Assembly: GCF_000499845.2 (NCBI RefSeq)
Contig: NC_023750.2
Location: 7,128,874 to 7,192,873, forward strand
Origin: Phaseolus vulgaris
Taxonomy: Eukaryota > Streptophyta > Magnoliopsida > Fabales > Fabaceae
Length of the DNA stretch: 64,000 nt
Direction of reading: 5' to 3'
Shown here: positions 21,312 to 33,600 of the stretch, piece by piece
Layout of the letters: every line of letters starts with the position of its first letter
Position numbering within the stretch: the first letter of the stretch is position 1
The notes under the pieces: generated by a model
Told to the model about the DNA's origin: nothing
Databases searched by the model: none
The model's input: the letters and a program-made list of their open reading frames with translations, nothing else
Translations under genes and position numbers: made by a program

Positions 21312-22290
21312 GTAAGAACCTATAGCATAAAAAATGTCATTACAGTAATATCATGAAATTTCTATCATATTTTTCAATATTTACCTTTCATGTTATGTTA
21401 TTTGAGATGGTACTACCATTACTTATTTTCTTTATTATTTTTTATATAGATTTTTTTTTTATAAATTTGGTTTTACAATGTGATGTTATTACAATATATA
21501 TAAACACCAATAAAAGAAACATATTATATAGTACAATATATATAAATGAAAACACATGAATTATACGTAAAAAAATCTCATTTCTTACAAAGCAGCAACT
21601 CGTCACTCTTTTCAAAACACAATATTTTGAAATGTAAAATAGTAATATCTTAAAAGCAGCTATTACAAATTTAAGGATCAAATAATAAAAAATATGTATA
21701 AAAAAACAGAATTAATATGTATTTTTTATTAATGTATATAGATTATAAAATATAAGTTTTAAGTAATATTTGAAAAAAAAACTTTGTAATTCTATTTTTA
21801 GAATTTTATTCTTATAATAACTATGCCTTATAGCGGGTGATATTTTTATTATGCTTATTTATATTTTTATAACATTTTAGTTTTACTATTTTATATCATT
21901 ATATATTATTACTATAGTTATTTATTATCAGATTTTTCTGAAGATTATAGTATTGGTTTACTATTATTTTACTTAATATTTTTAGTACTCTAGTGTTATT
22001 TTGATTTATTTTATATTTGTTTCAAATTTATATTACTACTATGCATTTATTTGTTTGCATATTTTAATAACAAATTTGTCTATTGTCTTAAACGTGTATG
22101 ATAATTTAAATTTTTTGTTTTTATTTTATTCTTTTTTATTTTATAACTGTTTCAAATTTATAGTATTAATATATATATAGTATATATTAATAAAATTTTG
22201 GTTATATATTTGAATTGTTTTAGTCATATTAAATTACTATTACTAACATGGTTAACATTTATGAATAATCTTAATTTGCATGATATCCAG
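21312..22290 (+). other. Predicted 5' leader intron, copy B
   Basis: The donor is CTCG|GTAAGAACC and the acceptor GATATCCAG|GTTGTG, identical to copy A. At 979 bases it is longer than A's intron because of small AT-rich insertions. Confidence 0.5.
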
Positions 22291-22305
22291 GTTGTGAAAG
22301 AAAGA

Positions 22306-22635
22306 ATGAGTTCAAAACAGAATAACGAAAAGAGTGGAAAGAAAACAAACTTTTTCAAAACTCTATTTTCAAAATTTGGAAAGAAAAAATCGGATGCTCC
22401 AAAAGAATATGCTTCAAAAGAGAGAGCTTCAAAAAAGGCAGTTGTTTCAAAAAAGGCAGTTGTTTCAAAAAAGACAATTTCAAAAGAGACAACTCCAAAA
22501 TTTATAGAAGAGAGAATTTGTGTTTTTTCTGACTCTTCTGACGATGATATAAAGGAAGTGGTGTCAGAAGGGGGATGCCCTAATAGAAGAACATATCCAA
22601 ATCCATTTAATGAAGAGAGGTACCCAATGGGATGA
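22306..22635 (+). CDS. Small Lys-rich protein with acidic patch, copy B
   Basis: A 109-codon paralogue of 7008-7319 with the same start after the splice acceptor. The N-terminal half differs at several residues (for example S6N, Q8E, I20L, D35Y in copy A numbering). It also carries an extra six-residue copy of the KAVVSK motif created by an 18-base tandem duplication. From the codon after Thr-Pro (22494) to 22870 the DNA is identical to copy A. The acidic patch FSDSSDDDIKEV and the end NEERYPMG are unchanged. No recognised domain is present. As in A, the frame after the stop leads to a CaaX-like tail. Confidence 0.5.
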   Translation: MSSKQNNEKSGKKTNFFKTLFSKFGKKKSDAPKEYASKERASKKAVVSKKAVVSKKTISKETTPKFIEERICVFSDSSDDDIKEVVSEGGCPNRRTYPNPFNEERYPMG

Positions 22636-22782
22636 ACATATCAATATAATGGATAAAGGATGGGAGAGGGATATCCTACGAGTGGAACATATCAATATAA
22701 TGGAGAGAGGTTAGAAGAGAGATTTATAAAAACAATCTATTACTTTAATGATCATAACGCACAAGGATGTTCTATTATGTAA
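22636..22782 (+). pseudogene. Conserved downstream frame ending in CaaX box (CSIM), copy B
   Basis: In frame after the TGA at 22633-22635, with one further TAA at 22654-22656, the frame ends FNDHNAQGCSIM at 22782. Every base equals copy A. The tail resembles those of isoprenylated HIPP proteins, but no HMA domain is visible upstream. Confidence 0.5.
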
Positions 22783-24014
22783 ATGTGCGTAATTGAAAGT
22801 TATTAGAGTTATTATGTTAGTTTAAGAAGTCATTTTAAATATTTTTAGAAATTTTATTTTCATTTCTATTAATTATGAAGTTATGAAATTAATTTATATT
22901 ATTTAAGAGTAAAAATTATTTTACTAGTTTTCTTTCTCATTTTGTTGCTTTTTGTTATCTCTTCTCTAACAGATTCCAATCATCATTTCGCTTTTCTTTT
23001 TTTTTCACCTTAAACTTTAGCCTTCAAAAATGTTTCTATTGAAGCTTTGTGTATATTCTATTTTTAAATAGTTGTTAGATGATCAAAATAAAAACTTTGG
23101 TTGATTTTTCTGCATATTAAATGTGAGTAATTCAAATTGTTTACTTTTATTTCTTAAATATCATTAGAACTTTAATTAACTTGTGAAATCTGGCAGATGG
23201 TCGAAATGGAAACTTTTGCTGTTATACAATCTTCATATCTTTGAACATATATTTGATCTTTAAATTATTTTTTACATGCACAAATTCTAACGGTCTATTT
23301 TTTTGGACTCATATTCTTTTTCAAACACTGTTCATATTAGATGCTCAAAATGAAATGTTCTTGTATGAGTTTTTATGTGCTGAATCACTTGTTTACACTT
23401 CAAAACATTTTAGCTTGTTGTATTTAGCATCTTGAAATGACTTTAATCTTCATTAGTGCAAATCTGGCTTCTCAACTTCATCTCTTTCTTGTTTTTAATA
23501 AGAAAACTTTAACTTTTAACTTCATACACATCATTTTGTCCTATTATGAGTATTAATTAATTTAATAATTATCATAATAAAATAAGAGAATCATTAAACT
23601 AATATCTTTTAATATTTTTTAATTATCAAGGTCTTCTATTTTTATATTTTTTTTAAATAGTTTAATATAGAAAATACACATGTTTTGTTTTCTAAAACTG
23701 TCCAGTTAAAATATTGTTCATTCCAAAATTTCTAATACAATTTTAAACTTGGTATTTAATACATAATTATATTAAAAATATTTTATAATTAATATATTTC
23801 ATACATAAATCGTTAAAATAGATATGTACATTATTTGTACTTTAGATCTTGTAATTATATTTTCATTTATTTTAAATATATATTAAATATATTATTTTAA
23901 CATTATTTTTTTTCTTTTCAATTTTCAACTTATTTACACTACTTCTACACTCGGTGGGAAGACTTATTTTTTTCATCTTATGGATTTTTTTGTCATTCTG
24001 CATATTCATACTAA
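22783..24014. other. AT-rich sequence downstream of the small gene, no gene seen (copy B)
   Basis: It is colinear with 7467-8631, with an extra stretch of about 70 bases near 23140-23200. I find no coding frame or RNA gene. Confidence 0.6.
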
Positions 24015-24373
24015 CACTACAAGGAGATCACTAAATAGAAACTAATTTTAGAAACAAAAAATAGTTAGTTGTTATAGTAACTATATTAGAAACCATTTTA
24101 GAGACTAAAAATTTTTTGTTTTTAAATTAGTTAATATTATTGATAAATAGTTTCTAAATTGGTATCTAATTAGCTACCAATTATTTAGATTCTAAATTTG
24201 GTAGCAAAAACCTTGGTTGTTAATTAGATACCAATTTAGAAATTATTTATCTATAATATAAACTAATTTAGAAACCAATTTAGTTTCTAAAATGATCTTT
24301 AATTTACTCAATATAACTACTAATTAATTTTGGTTTCTAAAATTTGTTTATATTCAATGATTTTCTTGTAGTG
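24015..24373. mobile_element. CACTA-type fold-back MITE, copy B
   Basis: It starts CACTACAAGGAGATCAC and ends GATTTTCTTGTAGTG, flanked by TAA on both sides (a 3-base target duplication, typical of CACTA elements). Its arms pair over most of the length, centred near 24195. It is orthologous to 8632-9000. Confidence 0.85.
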
Positions 24374-25124
24374 TAAATAAAGATAGTGAAGTGCAAATAT
24401 ATTTTATAGATATATTTTTAAATATGAGTAAAGAACTATATTTAACATCGTACGGCCATTAACAAGTATACAATTTTTAAATTAATTTAAATATTTACTT
24501 GTTTCTAATAATATTAACAACTTGTATGAGTCAATGTTAATCGACACCAATTATTCATCATCAACTTGTAATTTTTTTTTCATAAGAAAATAAACACTTT
24601 TATTATTATGAGTATAAATAAAGTCAAAATTTTCTTATTCAATTATGTTTTGTATAATGTAATTCAATATCAATAAATTCATTGATTTATACAATTTAAT
24701 TTATTTCTTTTTCTTTTTATATAATTACAACAACTTATTTAAGGTTGTGGGAGCTTTCTATCTATTATTAGGAAGAAACTACAATATATTGTATCATGGA
24801 AGCCATATCTCCTAATATTATTCGCTTAAAAATCATGATTGTAAATATTATGTAATGACACATGTATAGACAACTACATTCATCAACATTAGTGACTCTA
24901 AAAGAATAAAATATACAATTAACTCAAATAATTTAATATTATTAAAATGTGAATTTTTCTTAATGAAATTAAAGTTTAAAATAATAGATATTGAATCACT
25001 TTTCTTCTTTCAAGCATAAAATTGTATCATTTTATGAATGTTAGGATCTTTGTGTTGTTAATATGTATGTGTACTTTACATTTTTTATTTTCATTGAAGT
25101 CAAGCTATAAATTTAGGAATTGTC
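24374..25124. other. AT-rich sequence, no gene seen (copy B)
   Basis: Counterpart of 9001-9689. It includes about 75 extra bases near 24452-24520 compared with A. Nothing coding was recognised. Confidence 0.5.
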
Positions 25125-27430
25125 TATTGTGGATAATAAACAAATAAATGAATAAATAGAGCATTTAACACATGTGGAACAGATTAATTGTAGGCATGAA
25201 AGGATGATGAGACAAAAATATAGAATTAAGTGACTTGTGAATGGGGATTTCAATACCAAGTTTTATCATATAACTATCAAATGGAAGAAAGCAAGGAACA
25301 TGATCAAAGGGGTCAAGGTGCAAGGACCATGTGTTGATGAAAGAAGAAATAAAGTTACATTTTGAGGAGAGACTAAAGGAGAGGTCAAACTTTAATATTA
25401 AGTTAGGAAATGTTGACTTTAGCACAACAACGGATGAGAATAATATGGAACTTTAAAAAAAAAATCAGATGAGGAGATTATAATGGTTTTGTGGGAACGT
25501 GAAAGGAGTAAAAGTATGGGCCCTAATGATTAAATTTTACATTCATAAAAAAATTCTAGGAGACAATTAAAGAGGATGTAGTACAAGGGGCAAACTTCTT
25601 TCACAAAACAAGGAAATGATCCAATGGAAGTAATGCTTCTTGTATAGCCCTCATAACTAAGTGTGATAACCCACAACGGATGGAAAAGTTTAGACTTATC
25701 TCACTTATGGGAAGCATGTACAAAATAATAGCAAAAGTGTTATCTTTATGGTTGAAAGGGGTATTGCATAGGATAATTGATCAAACAGAAATAACTTTCT
25801 TGCAAGGAAGAGGTTTGCTAGATAGTGTTCTGGTAGCAAACGAGGTCATAAATGAGTTTATATATAATAACAATAAGAACATTATTCTTTAGATGAATTA
25901 TGAGAAAGCATATGACTATGTTAGGTGGAATTTCTTATCATATACGATGGAGAGGTTAGGCTTTAGTGAGAAGTGGATCATGTGGATGAAGGGATGTTTA
26001 TAATCCACATTGATCTTGGTGTTGGTCAATGAAAGCCCTACGAAAGAGTTCATACCCACAAAAGAACTCTGACATGGAGATCCACTAGCTCCTTTCTTGT
26101 TTCTCATAGTAGTTGAAGGATTGGCAAGATTGGTTACGCAAGCATTAATGAAAAATTCTCTACATGGGATTAAGGTGTGGAAGAAAGAAGTAGAAGTATG
26201 TTGGGGCAACATTAAATTTTTTTAAAATCTAGGGTATGGAGTTGATTTTTGACCTTTAATATAAGGTTTAAAAGGATAATTAAGCTTAAATTTTTCAATA
26301 TAACCTTATTAGAAAAAATGGAGAAGGAGGCTAGGAATGGTCAAGGAGGGTTTATAGAAACAAATCTTAGAATCAAAATATGACTCTAGGCGACAATTAA
26401 ATAAAAGAGAGGACATAAGGAAGGAGTCATGGTGGTGGAGAGATATTATGTGGGCTACGAGTAATAATGATAATGGGGGATGATTTGAAGAGAAAGTGAA
26501 TTGGAAAAGAAAAGTTTATCAATTTTTGGAATGACAAATGGGTAGGAAAACAAGCACAAATATATAAATATCCAATGGTGTATAGTATTTCCAACCAAAA
26601 AGATATAAGTATGGTGGAAATGGGAACATGGTTTAATGTGAGGTGGGAATGGTTTGATTGGAAAATAGAAAAATTCACAAAAATGTTGGAATAAGTACAA
26701 GATCAAAGGTTAAATAATGAGAATGAGGATATGTGGGAATGGAATGATGAACTCTCAAATACATACACAAATAGGTCAACTTATATTAAGCTAAATAAAT
26801 TAACTATAGAGAATGAGGTGGGGTTTTTTGAAAATATAAGGAGTCTTGAGGCTCTCCTATCAATTCAACCCTTCACATGGAGAGTTATTTTAAACAAAAT
26901 AACCACTAAGGATAACCTAAGTAAAAAATGGGTCATGTTTGACAATAGATTATGTGTGATGTATGGGCTGGAAGAGGAGACAATGACACATGTGTTTTTC
27001 ACATGCAAAGTAGCATAGGTTGTTCGTAATCTGTGTAATAAATGGATAAGGGAGGTCAGACCACATCACTACCAGTCTGAGCAACATCTGTTACTGTTTT
27101 ACACATTGGGACTAAATAAGAAACATAACGTTGTATGAAGGAATGTATGGTTGAAAATGGTTTAGGTAATGTGGAACCACAAAAATAATATCGTTTCAAA
27201 AACAAAATAGCATATGCATATGAGATTTTTACATTGGTACAAATGAAAAATAAGGTTGGATAACAAATAAATATCCAGAACTGCATTTTGCTTACTCTGA
27301 TTGGTGCACTAATCCTATTACCTGTATAAAATTTATGAAATAATCCAAGAGATAAAGAAGTCAAGTGGTGAAGTATAGGAATAGTGGGCAGGATAATCAA
27401 TTTTTTTGTTTTAAGAGTCACTATGTTTAG
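25125..27430 (+). pseudogene. LINE fragment with partial RT and zinc-binding domain (copy B)
   Basis: The plus strand shows KYRIK*LVKGDLNTKFYH near 25210-25260, an RT segment at 25680-25890 (FRLISLMGSMYKIIAKVLS, FLQGRGLLDSVLVANEV), NYEKAYDYVRWNFL near 25895, and PLAPFLFLIVVEGLARL near 26085. The YADD catalytic block expected next is missing, with the frame passing into the post-RT region. The zf-RVT part is at 26731-27018 (CVMYGLEEETMTHVFFTC), and the LINE C-terminal YSDWCTNPIT lies near 27295. Stops and frameshifts are frequent. In copy A only the first 150 bases survive. Confidence 0.85.
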
Positions 27431-28560
27431 GAAGTGATAGAGATCAAATAAGAGAGTGTTTTACTAAAGGAGGAAGAGGCCATCCACCCAAATATTTAAA
27501 GTTCTTCCTTCTAGTCTTCTCAAAACATTAAAGAAGAAATTAAAATAAAGAGAGGACCAAGAGCCAAAAGAAGACTGCAAGCATTCAAGAATGGGCTCCA
27601 ATTAATATCTCTCTTTATAGTTTCTTTTGTATAAATTTGTAAATAATATAGAATAGCTTTAGGATGTGCTAAAGAGGGAAACCTTAAAGACACCTCTTTT
27701 GTATAGCACCTATAGGCATTAGTTTTTAGGAAAAATCTAGAAGGTGCACCTTCACTCTCCATTTTAGGCGCTAGAAGTGGAAGAGTTATAGGCAACCTTG
27801 GATAGCTTCTCTTGTAAGCTTCTTTGTAAATTCATGACCGGTCCTTTCTCCTATAAAAGGAGGGCTTGAGTCCTTGAAATAATAGATTGGATATTTTGAG
27901 TAAAGAAATTCTCCCAAATTGGTGAGTGATTGAGAGACTTGTGTCTTCTCCTATTCTAGTCTTATCTTGAGTGCATTCTTGGAACCTCAAGTGGCGGCAT
28001 CTACACTCATCTTGAAGCTTTGCATCCTTCAAGTGGCGTGCTCCAATCCAAGGACTCCAACCACATAAGTTTCCTTCTCCTTTTCATCTTATTCATCCAT
28101 TTTCATTCCCAAACAAACTCTAAAACATGTCTTAGATGTTTTTCTTCAATTTCAATCGATTAATCTTGTTTGTTTTGTGATTTCATTCGGTAGTTCTTCT
28201 TAGTTTGTTGTTCTTGTGTTGTTAATTGAGTTTCATGGAGATTTAATCGATTCATTTGTGTTATTTTATGTTTCTATTCGGTTCTTTTGTATTCTTTTGT
28301 ATTTCAATCGGTTCATTTGCCTTTTCATGGTTTTCTATATGAGTTTGGCTTGGTAACTTGTGATTTGGTGAGTTCTTGAATGTTAAGAACATTGATCCAA
28401 CTCTTAAAAAGTGTCTAATCATATTCCAACTCTTGTTGAATCCATAACATGTTCATATCATATCCATATCATGTTATTGTAATCACATTAGGAAGTGTTC
28501 ATTAAAGAGTTAACATAAACAAATAATGGTTGTGGAAATAGTATTGTAGTATTAACATTG
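27431..28560 (+). repeat. Probable LTR-like fragment, not present in copy A
   Basis: A better-balanced base composition, a CTATAAAAGGAGGG TATA-type box at 27851 and a following transcribed-leader-like stretch suggest a retrotransposon LTR on the plus strand. I could not find matching TG...CA ends, a primer binding site or a partner copy, so identity and limits are uncertain. ORFs at 27520-28032 on the minus strand look accidental. Confidence 0.3.
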
Positions 28561-29397
28561 CAGGTAGTGCTGGACATTAAGATTGTGAGAGTACACCTAG
28601 TCATGGATCACCAAGCATCCTCATCAACATATAAGGGAACATGCGAATTAGTCTTGGTCTCTATGCTTTAGATCATTTCCTAGGATTCAAAGCAGATGTA
28701 GAAAGCGACATGTGAGGATCTTTTTACTACACTAAGAGTGCCCCAGTCACTGATAGGAAGATGTATAATTATGCTACAATTGACCTTTAACATTGTTATA
28801 TTATCAATAATGCACAAAAACTCAATGACCATAGTAATTTGGAAGTACTCTATGTTTGTATTTTGGAATAGGCAGGATTGTGGTTGCCTATATGTTGAGC
28901 TTGCAAAAGAAAACTGCAGAATAGAATAAACATGCATTCTTCACAATTTCGGAATACTAGCAAAGCTCACATAATAAAGCTCATATGTAACACACTTTTT
29001 ATAGACTATAACTAATCATAAAATTTATTTGAAGGATATATGTTGTAGATGATACATTGATATGTACCTATTTTATGTTTGGATCGATATTGATACAATA
29101 TATTATACCTTTTTTACTTTCTATTAATTTATTCTTTGTGAATTGAAAAAAAAAGAATTTCTCTATTGTTATGAAGAAAATAACAAAACAAACAAAATAT
29201 TTTTTGAAAACTCAACTCTTTATAAGGTTATACAACCAACATAAAAAAATTGGAATAAAAAAGTTAACAAATACCAACATAAAAAAATTGGAATAAAAAC
29301 TATTTTAACAATTTTTATGATAAGTCTATATTCAACCAACATAAAAAAAAAATTACAAATTATTTAATTGATATAAAAATTGGTTATGTCGCTTATA
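28561..29397. other. Intergenic sequence with a short direct repeat
   Basis: A pair of opposite overlapping frames at 28680-28937 has no recognised domain. Between about 29230 and 29350 the string ACCAACATAAAAAAATTGG occurs twice and a shortened form once. Nothing else was recognised. Confidence 0.45.
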
Positions 29398-29653
29398 TTC
29401 ATATTAGTTCTATAATTGACATACAAAAAATCTTATTAAAAAAGTCATACAAGTGATAAACTTTATACTAGATTGATTTGGCTTAGTATAGTTCATGAGA
29501 TTGAATTTAAATTTTGATATACATTAAACATCATTTGTTTTTGTTAGTTGACTCATTAATTTGTTGCGTTCAAGCTAAAGTGTGTTTTTTATGGGCTAAC
29601 AGTTTATTAAGCATCTTAAAGAATAAATTATTTTGCATTAGCTTTTAAGGATA

Positions 29654-30055
29654 GAATCTCTGGGCTGATTTTTCTATTCCGTCCCGCATAAAGGTTGACC
29701 CGTGGGTCATCCCGCATACGAAATATTTTTTAAAAAAATAATTTTTTAAATAAAAATTTTGTTTTTATTTATTTAGATGCATTAGGTAAATGATCTCATA
29801 ATATTGTTTTCACGAGACATGCGTAGTAAAATGTTATTAAAATTTTTGAAATATGAAATATGAGGCTACATGAAAAAAATATGGAGGTGCAGAAAAAAAT
29901 TTCTACATTTTAAAATTATACCCGTCCGCCCCGCACTTGGCCCGTGCAGGCTACCGGTTATGCGGAGCGGGCCAGCGGAATGAAATAAACAACCCGCCTC
30001 ACTTTTTTTTCACGGACCGGCCCGCACAGCCCACCCCACTTTGTCACCCCTAATT
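29654..30055. mobile_element. GC-rich repeat, possibly a hAT-like element end
   Basis: It starts where homology to copy A ends. It has C/G-rich stretches (CCCGTCCGCCCCGC, GCGGAGCGGGCCAGCGG) and ends TTTGTCACCCCTAAT. In reverse complement this reads ATTAGGGGTGACAAA, resembling the TAGGGGTG termini of hAT elements. A matching left terminus was not found, so it may be a truncated copy. Confidence 0.35.
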
Positions 30056-30473
30056 TTTGTTTTCTGATTTTCAATTTATTTATCTATTTTTCTTCCTCTC
30101 CAATAATCTCTTTCACGTCAGTTAACTGACGAGTTAAACAAGATTAGAAAAAAAAAAAGACAAAAGTTAATCAAGAAATTAAAGATAAAAATATAAAATA
30201 AAAGTCATATCATAAGGAAAAATTAAATCATGAGAACTTAAATAATAAAATACAATATTTTAAAAGAACTTAATTAAAAGTATCCAAATTTATAAGATAC
30301 CCAAAACTTAATTAATTCAATTTAAAAAATATAAAAAGTAAAGTTACACAAATTTAAAAAGTAAAGAGACTAAAGCTTCATTTAAACCTTATAATTTGTA
30401 TAGACAACATATAAATGAGTTCGTTCATCCATAAAAGAGTGTTTAAGCTCACTAACAATATATAAGTACAAGG

Positions 30474-30478
<5 letters not shown>

Positions 30479-30518
<40 letters not shown>
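30479..30518. repeat. (AT)n microsatellite
   Basis: About 40 bases of alternating A and T lie roughly 80 bases 3' of the WRKY stop codon, probably within its 3' untranslated region. Confidence 0.9.
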
Positions 30519-30522
<4 letters not shown>

Positions 30523-30600
30523 CATGAAAAATTGTCACATCTAAATAATTATTAGTACATATTAATTAATAATTAATTAATTGATTACTGAAAGCATTGT

Positions 30601-33600
30601 TCAAAAAGAAGTGAAACATTCATGCTCTGATGAATTTGAGTCATCAGAAGGAGAATGGTTGTGTCTTCCTTCATAGGTGGTTATTACCATTCGACAATCT
30701 TCTGAGAGTCTTTCAACCCTTTTCTTCACCCTACAGTTGTTATGGGTACAACGGTAGTAACTTCTGTTCATCATGTCCAAAAAATTTCATCTCAATTTCA
30801 TCATCATAACATAAAAACACTAAAGGGTTAAAAATAAGTTTATTTGATGAAAATAAAAACAATTTAATAATCACTTTCTTTAAAAAAAAAAAGTTATATT
30901 AAATAACACGTATCATCACATGAAAAATAGTAGATTACAGGTTATATCATTTACCATGTTCTAATAACTTTCAGAGGTAAGATTGTTCAATAGAAGGTTA
31001 AATATGAATCATTTAGTGATGATTTAACCTTCATACATCTTAAACACCTACTTATCACTTGACTCAGTAAATAGAAGGTTTTATATCAAAATATTTGGTT
31101 ATGTAATTTTATTTGATGTATAAGGATGGAAAATACTCATTTTAATTATATTTATTTTTTATTGATAAAAAATATGAAAAATAGTTAAAACTAAAAAAAA
31201 TCAAACTTATCTTATATATAGATGAGTCTTAATGGTCAAATCTAGAGTTTTGACAACAAATGTTTTGGGAGAAAAAGTAAAACATAATATAGGAGCACCA
31301 TAGGTATAAATGTAATACTTTTGCAATGTCCCATAATAAAATTTAAGCAATTAATCAAGTTGGCATTTCATTTAAAAAAAATCAATTCAAACTAAGAAAA
31401 TTAAGAAAAATCAATTATGCTTTTCTCTTCTTTTCTTCTTTTCCAGAAATTGTATATGTCAATTTGGAAGATTTGAGACGAGGGAGTGAGATAGAGAAAA
31501 TGGCAAAAATAAATAAAATGTTGGAATAGAACTAAAAAAATCGAGGAAGGTGAGTGATAACAAAAAATATATAACACATATTGAGATCAAATATGATAAA
31601 AGAGGGTGTGGTTAACAAAATGGGGTTGATTGATTTTTTTTCTAATTTCAAAATATTTTTTTTAATGATGAAGCTGATGTAGCTAAATGATTAAATATTA
31701 TTGAATATTCTTATAAAAAGATGTCACTAACCATTTTTTTTAGAAGAATCTTATAAATCAAATTTTTTATAAAATTTGAATATAAATAAAAATAAATAAA
31801 TATACTATTACAAGAAAATCTAATTTTAAAAACTAAAAATAATTAATTACAATATTTACTAAATTAAATATTATTTTAGAGACTAAAAAAATTATTGATT
31901 CAAAATTAATTTTTATTATTAATAAATAATTTTTAAATTGATATCTAATTAGTTATCAAAATTTTAGCTACCAATCATTTTATTTTGTAGCTAAAATTTT
32001 GCTAATCAATTAAAAACCAATTTAAAAACTATTTATTAATAGTAAAAATTAATTTAGATATCTCTAAAATAAAATATAATTTAATCAATATAATAATTAA
32101 TTTTTTTTAAAATTAATTTTTATTTAATAATTTTTTAATATATATATATATTCACTATTACTAATATTGTTAATGAAAAATATATGTTTTGTTATAATGC
32201 TCTAAATAGAGTTAATCAAAGTTAGGTAATGCATCTTTTCAGGAAGTTTTCAGTTGTTAAACAACACTTGTTAGATTCAGACAAGTCTCTCTCACTGTTA
32301 ATTTTTTTTATTATATTTTCCAAACATATGACTGTTTCCTAAGTTCCTATGTTCCTGAAGTGACTTTTTTATTTTTCCAAAGCAACTTTTTCATCTTCCT
32401 AATTCCACTTCTAAGTACATACCTTTAAGTACACTTTTGTAATCATCTTCTTCTGCAACCAAACCAGATTAAATTCACCATCTCTTTCTTCTTTTCTTTG
32501 GGATCATTATTCATTCTTTCACCACTCTTTAACCATTTTTCTTTGCTTCATCAACTATATCTATATATAATACCCAATAAAACTACACAACTTTCTTCCA
32601 TGCACGCAACATTACCATACACTTAGTGATCTATTACCTTCACTCTAAGTAACTTTTGTTTACATCAAATACAACTTTTGTTTTATCTATCATGTTTCAT
32701 ATGTATCCTTATTTTTTGTCCTTTATTTACTTCATTCTCTTCAAAAAGTTGTTGAAAAATGTATGATGTGGTGTGCATGCTTAGGAAAACTAATTTGGTT
32801 CTTAAATTTTTGAAAGAAAAAAATAACTTTGTTTATTTTTAGCATAAATGTTTTTTCATAACTCTTTCATGGAATCTTTGATCATACTAACCTTCTATCT
32901 TTAAGGAAAACTAATGAAACTTTTGAAATATAGAAAAATAAAAAAATTAATGTTTTATTATTAAAAGTCATTTTTTCTTCAACTAAATGAAAAAATGCAT
33001 CATAATTTGTGTTATATTTATATATTTTCTCTGTATATTTTTCTCTCATCTAAATATCATTACTGTGTTTAAATCAAATGTCCATTTACTATAAATAAAG
33101 CTGCTACAGGCATGAACCTGGGTTTAGAAACTCACAAAGAAGAAGAGAAACAAACCACTTCCTTTTGTTACTTTTTTTAATTAATGGTTTTTCAAATAAA
33201 AAAAAATGTTTTTTATTTGTTATTTCAAGATAATATTTTTTTTTTTAAAATTACACTCTAAATTTTATTAATATTTAAATTAAAATATAAAAAATTACAC
33301 GATTTTTTTGTTTTAATAAAAAGCATCAAACTACTATTATAATTAAAGGAATAAAAGGAGTATATGTTAGTAACAAACTTTTTTTTAATAGTGGCTAAGT
33401 AAAAAAAAAATCTTTATTTAAAAAATAATTAACTTATGTAATAATGCATGTCTTTTGACTATATAAACTTATCATCATAACAAGGATTTACTTGTCAAAT
33501 ATTGTAGGCTACATGACTGGTATCTTAATATTAGATTCTGCTAATTACATTCTAGTTAATCAGTGATTATATAGCACTAACCTAATTTTGTCTTTGAAAA

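Larger units (their letters stand above)
12604..29653. repeat. Large direct duplication, copy B
   Basis: It is colinear with copy A from its first bases. It is longer because it contains the 13535-16460 chimeric retroelement, an extra 345-base tandem unit near 19950-20290, and the 25280-29398 region that A lost or replaced. Homology with A ends at about 29653, where an unrelated GC-rich repeat starts. Confidence 0.9.

Noticed and set aside
28680..28937. Opposite overlapping ORFs at 28680-28937
   Set aside because: Neither shows a recognised domain, and no splice or promoter context supports a gene.
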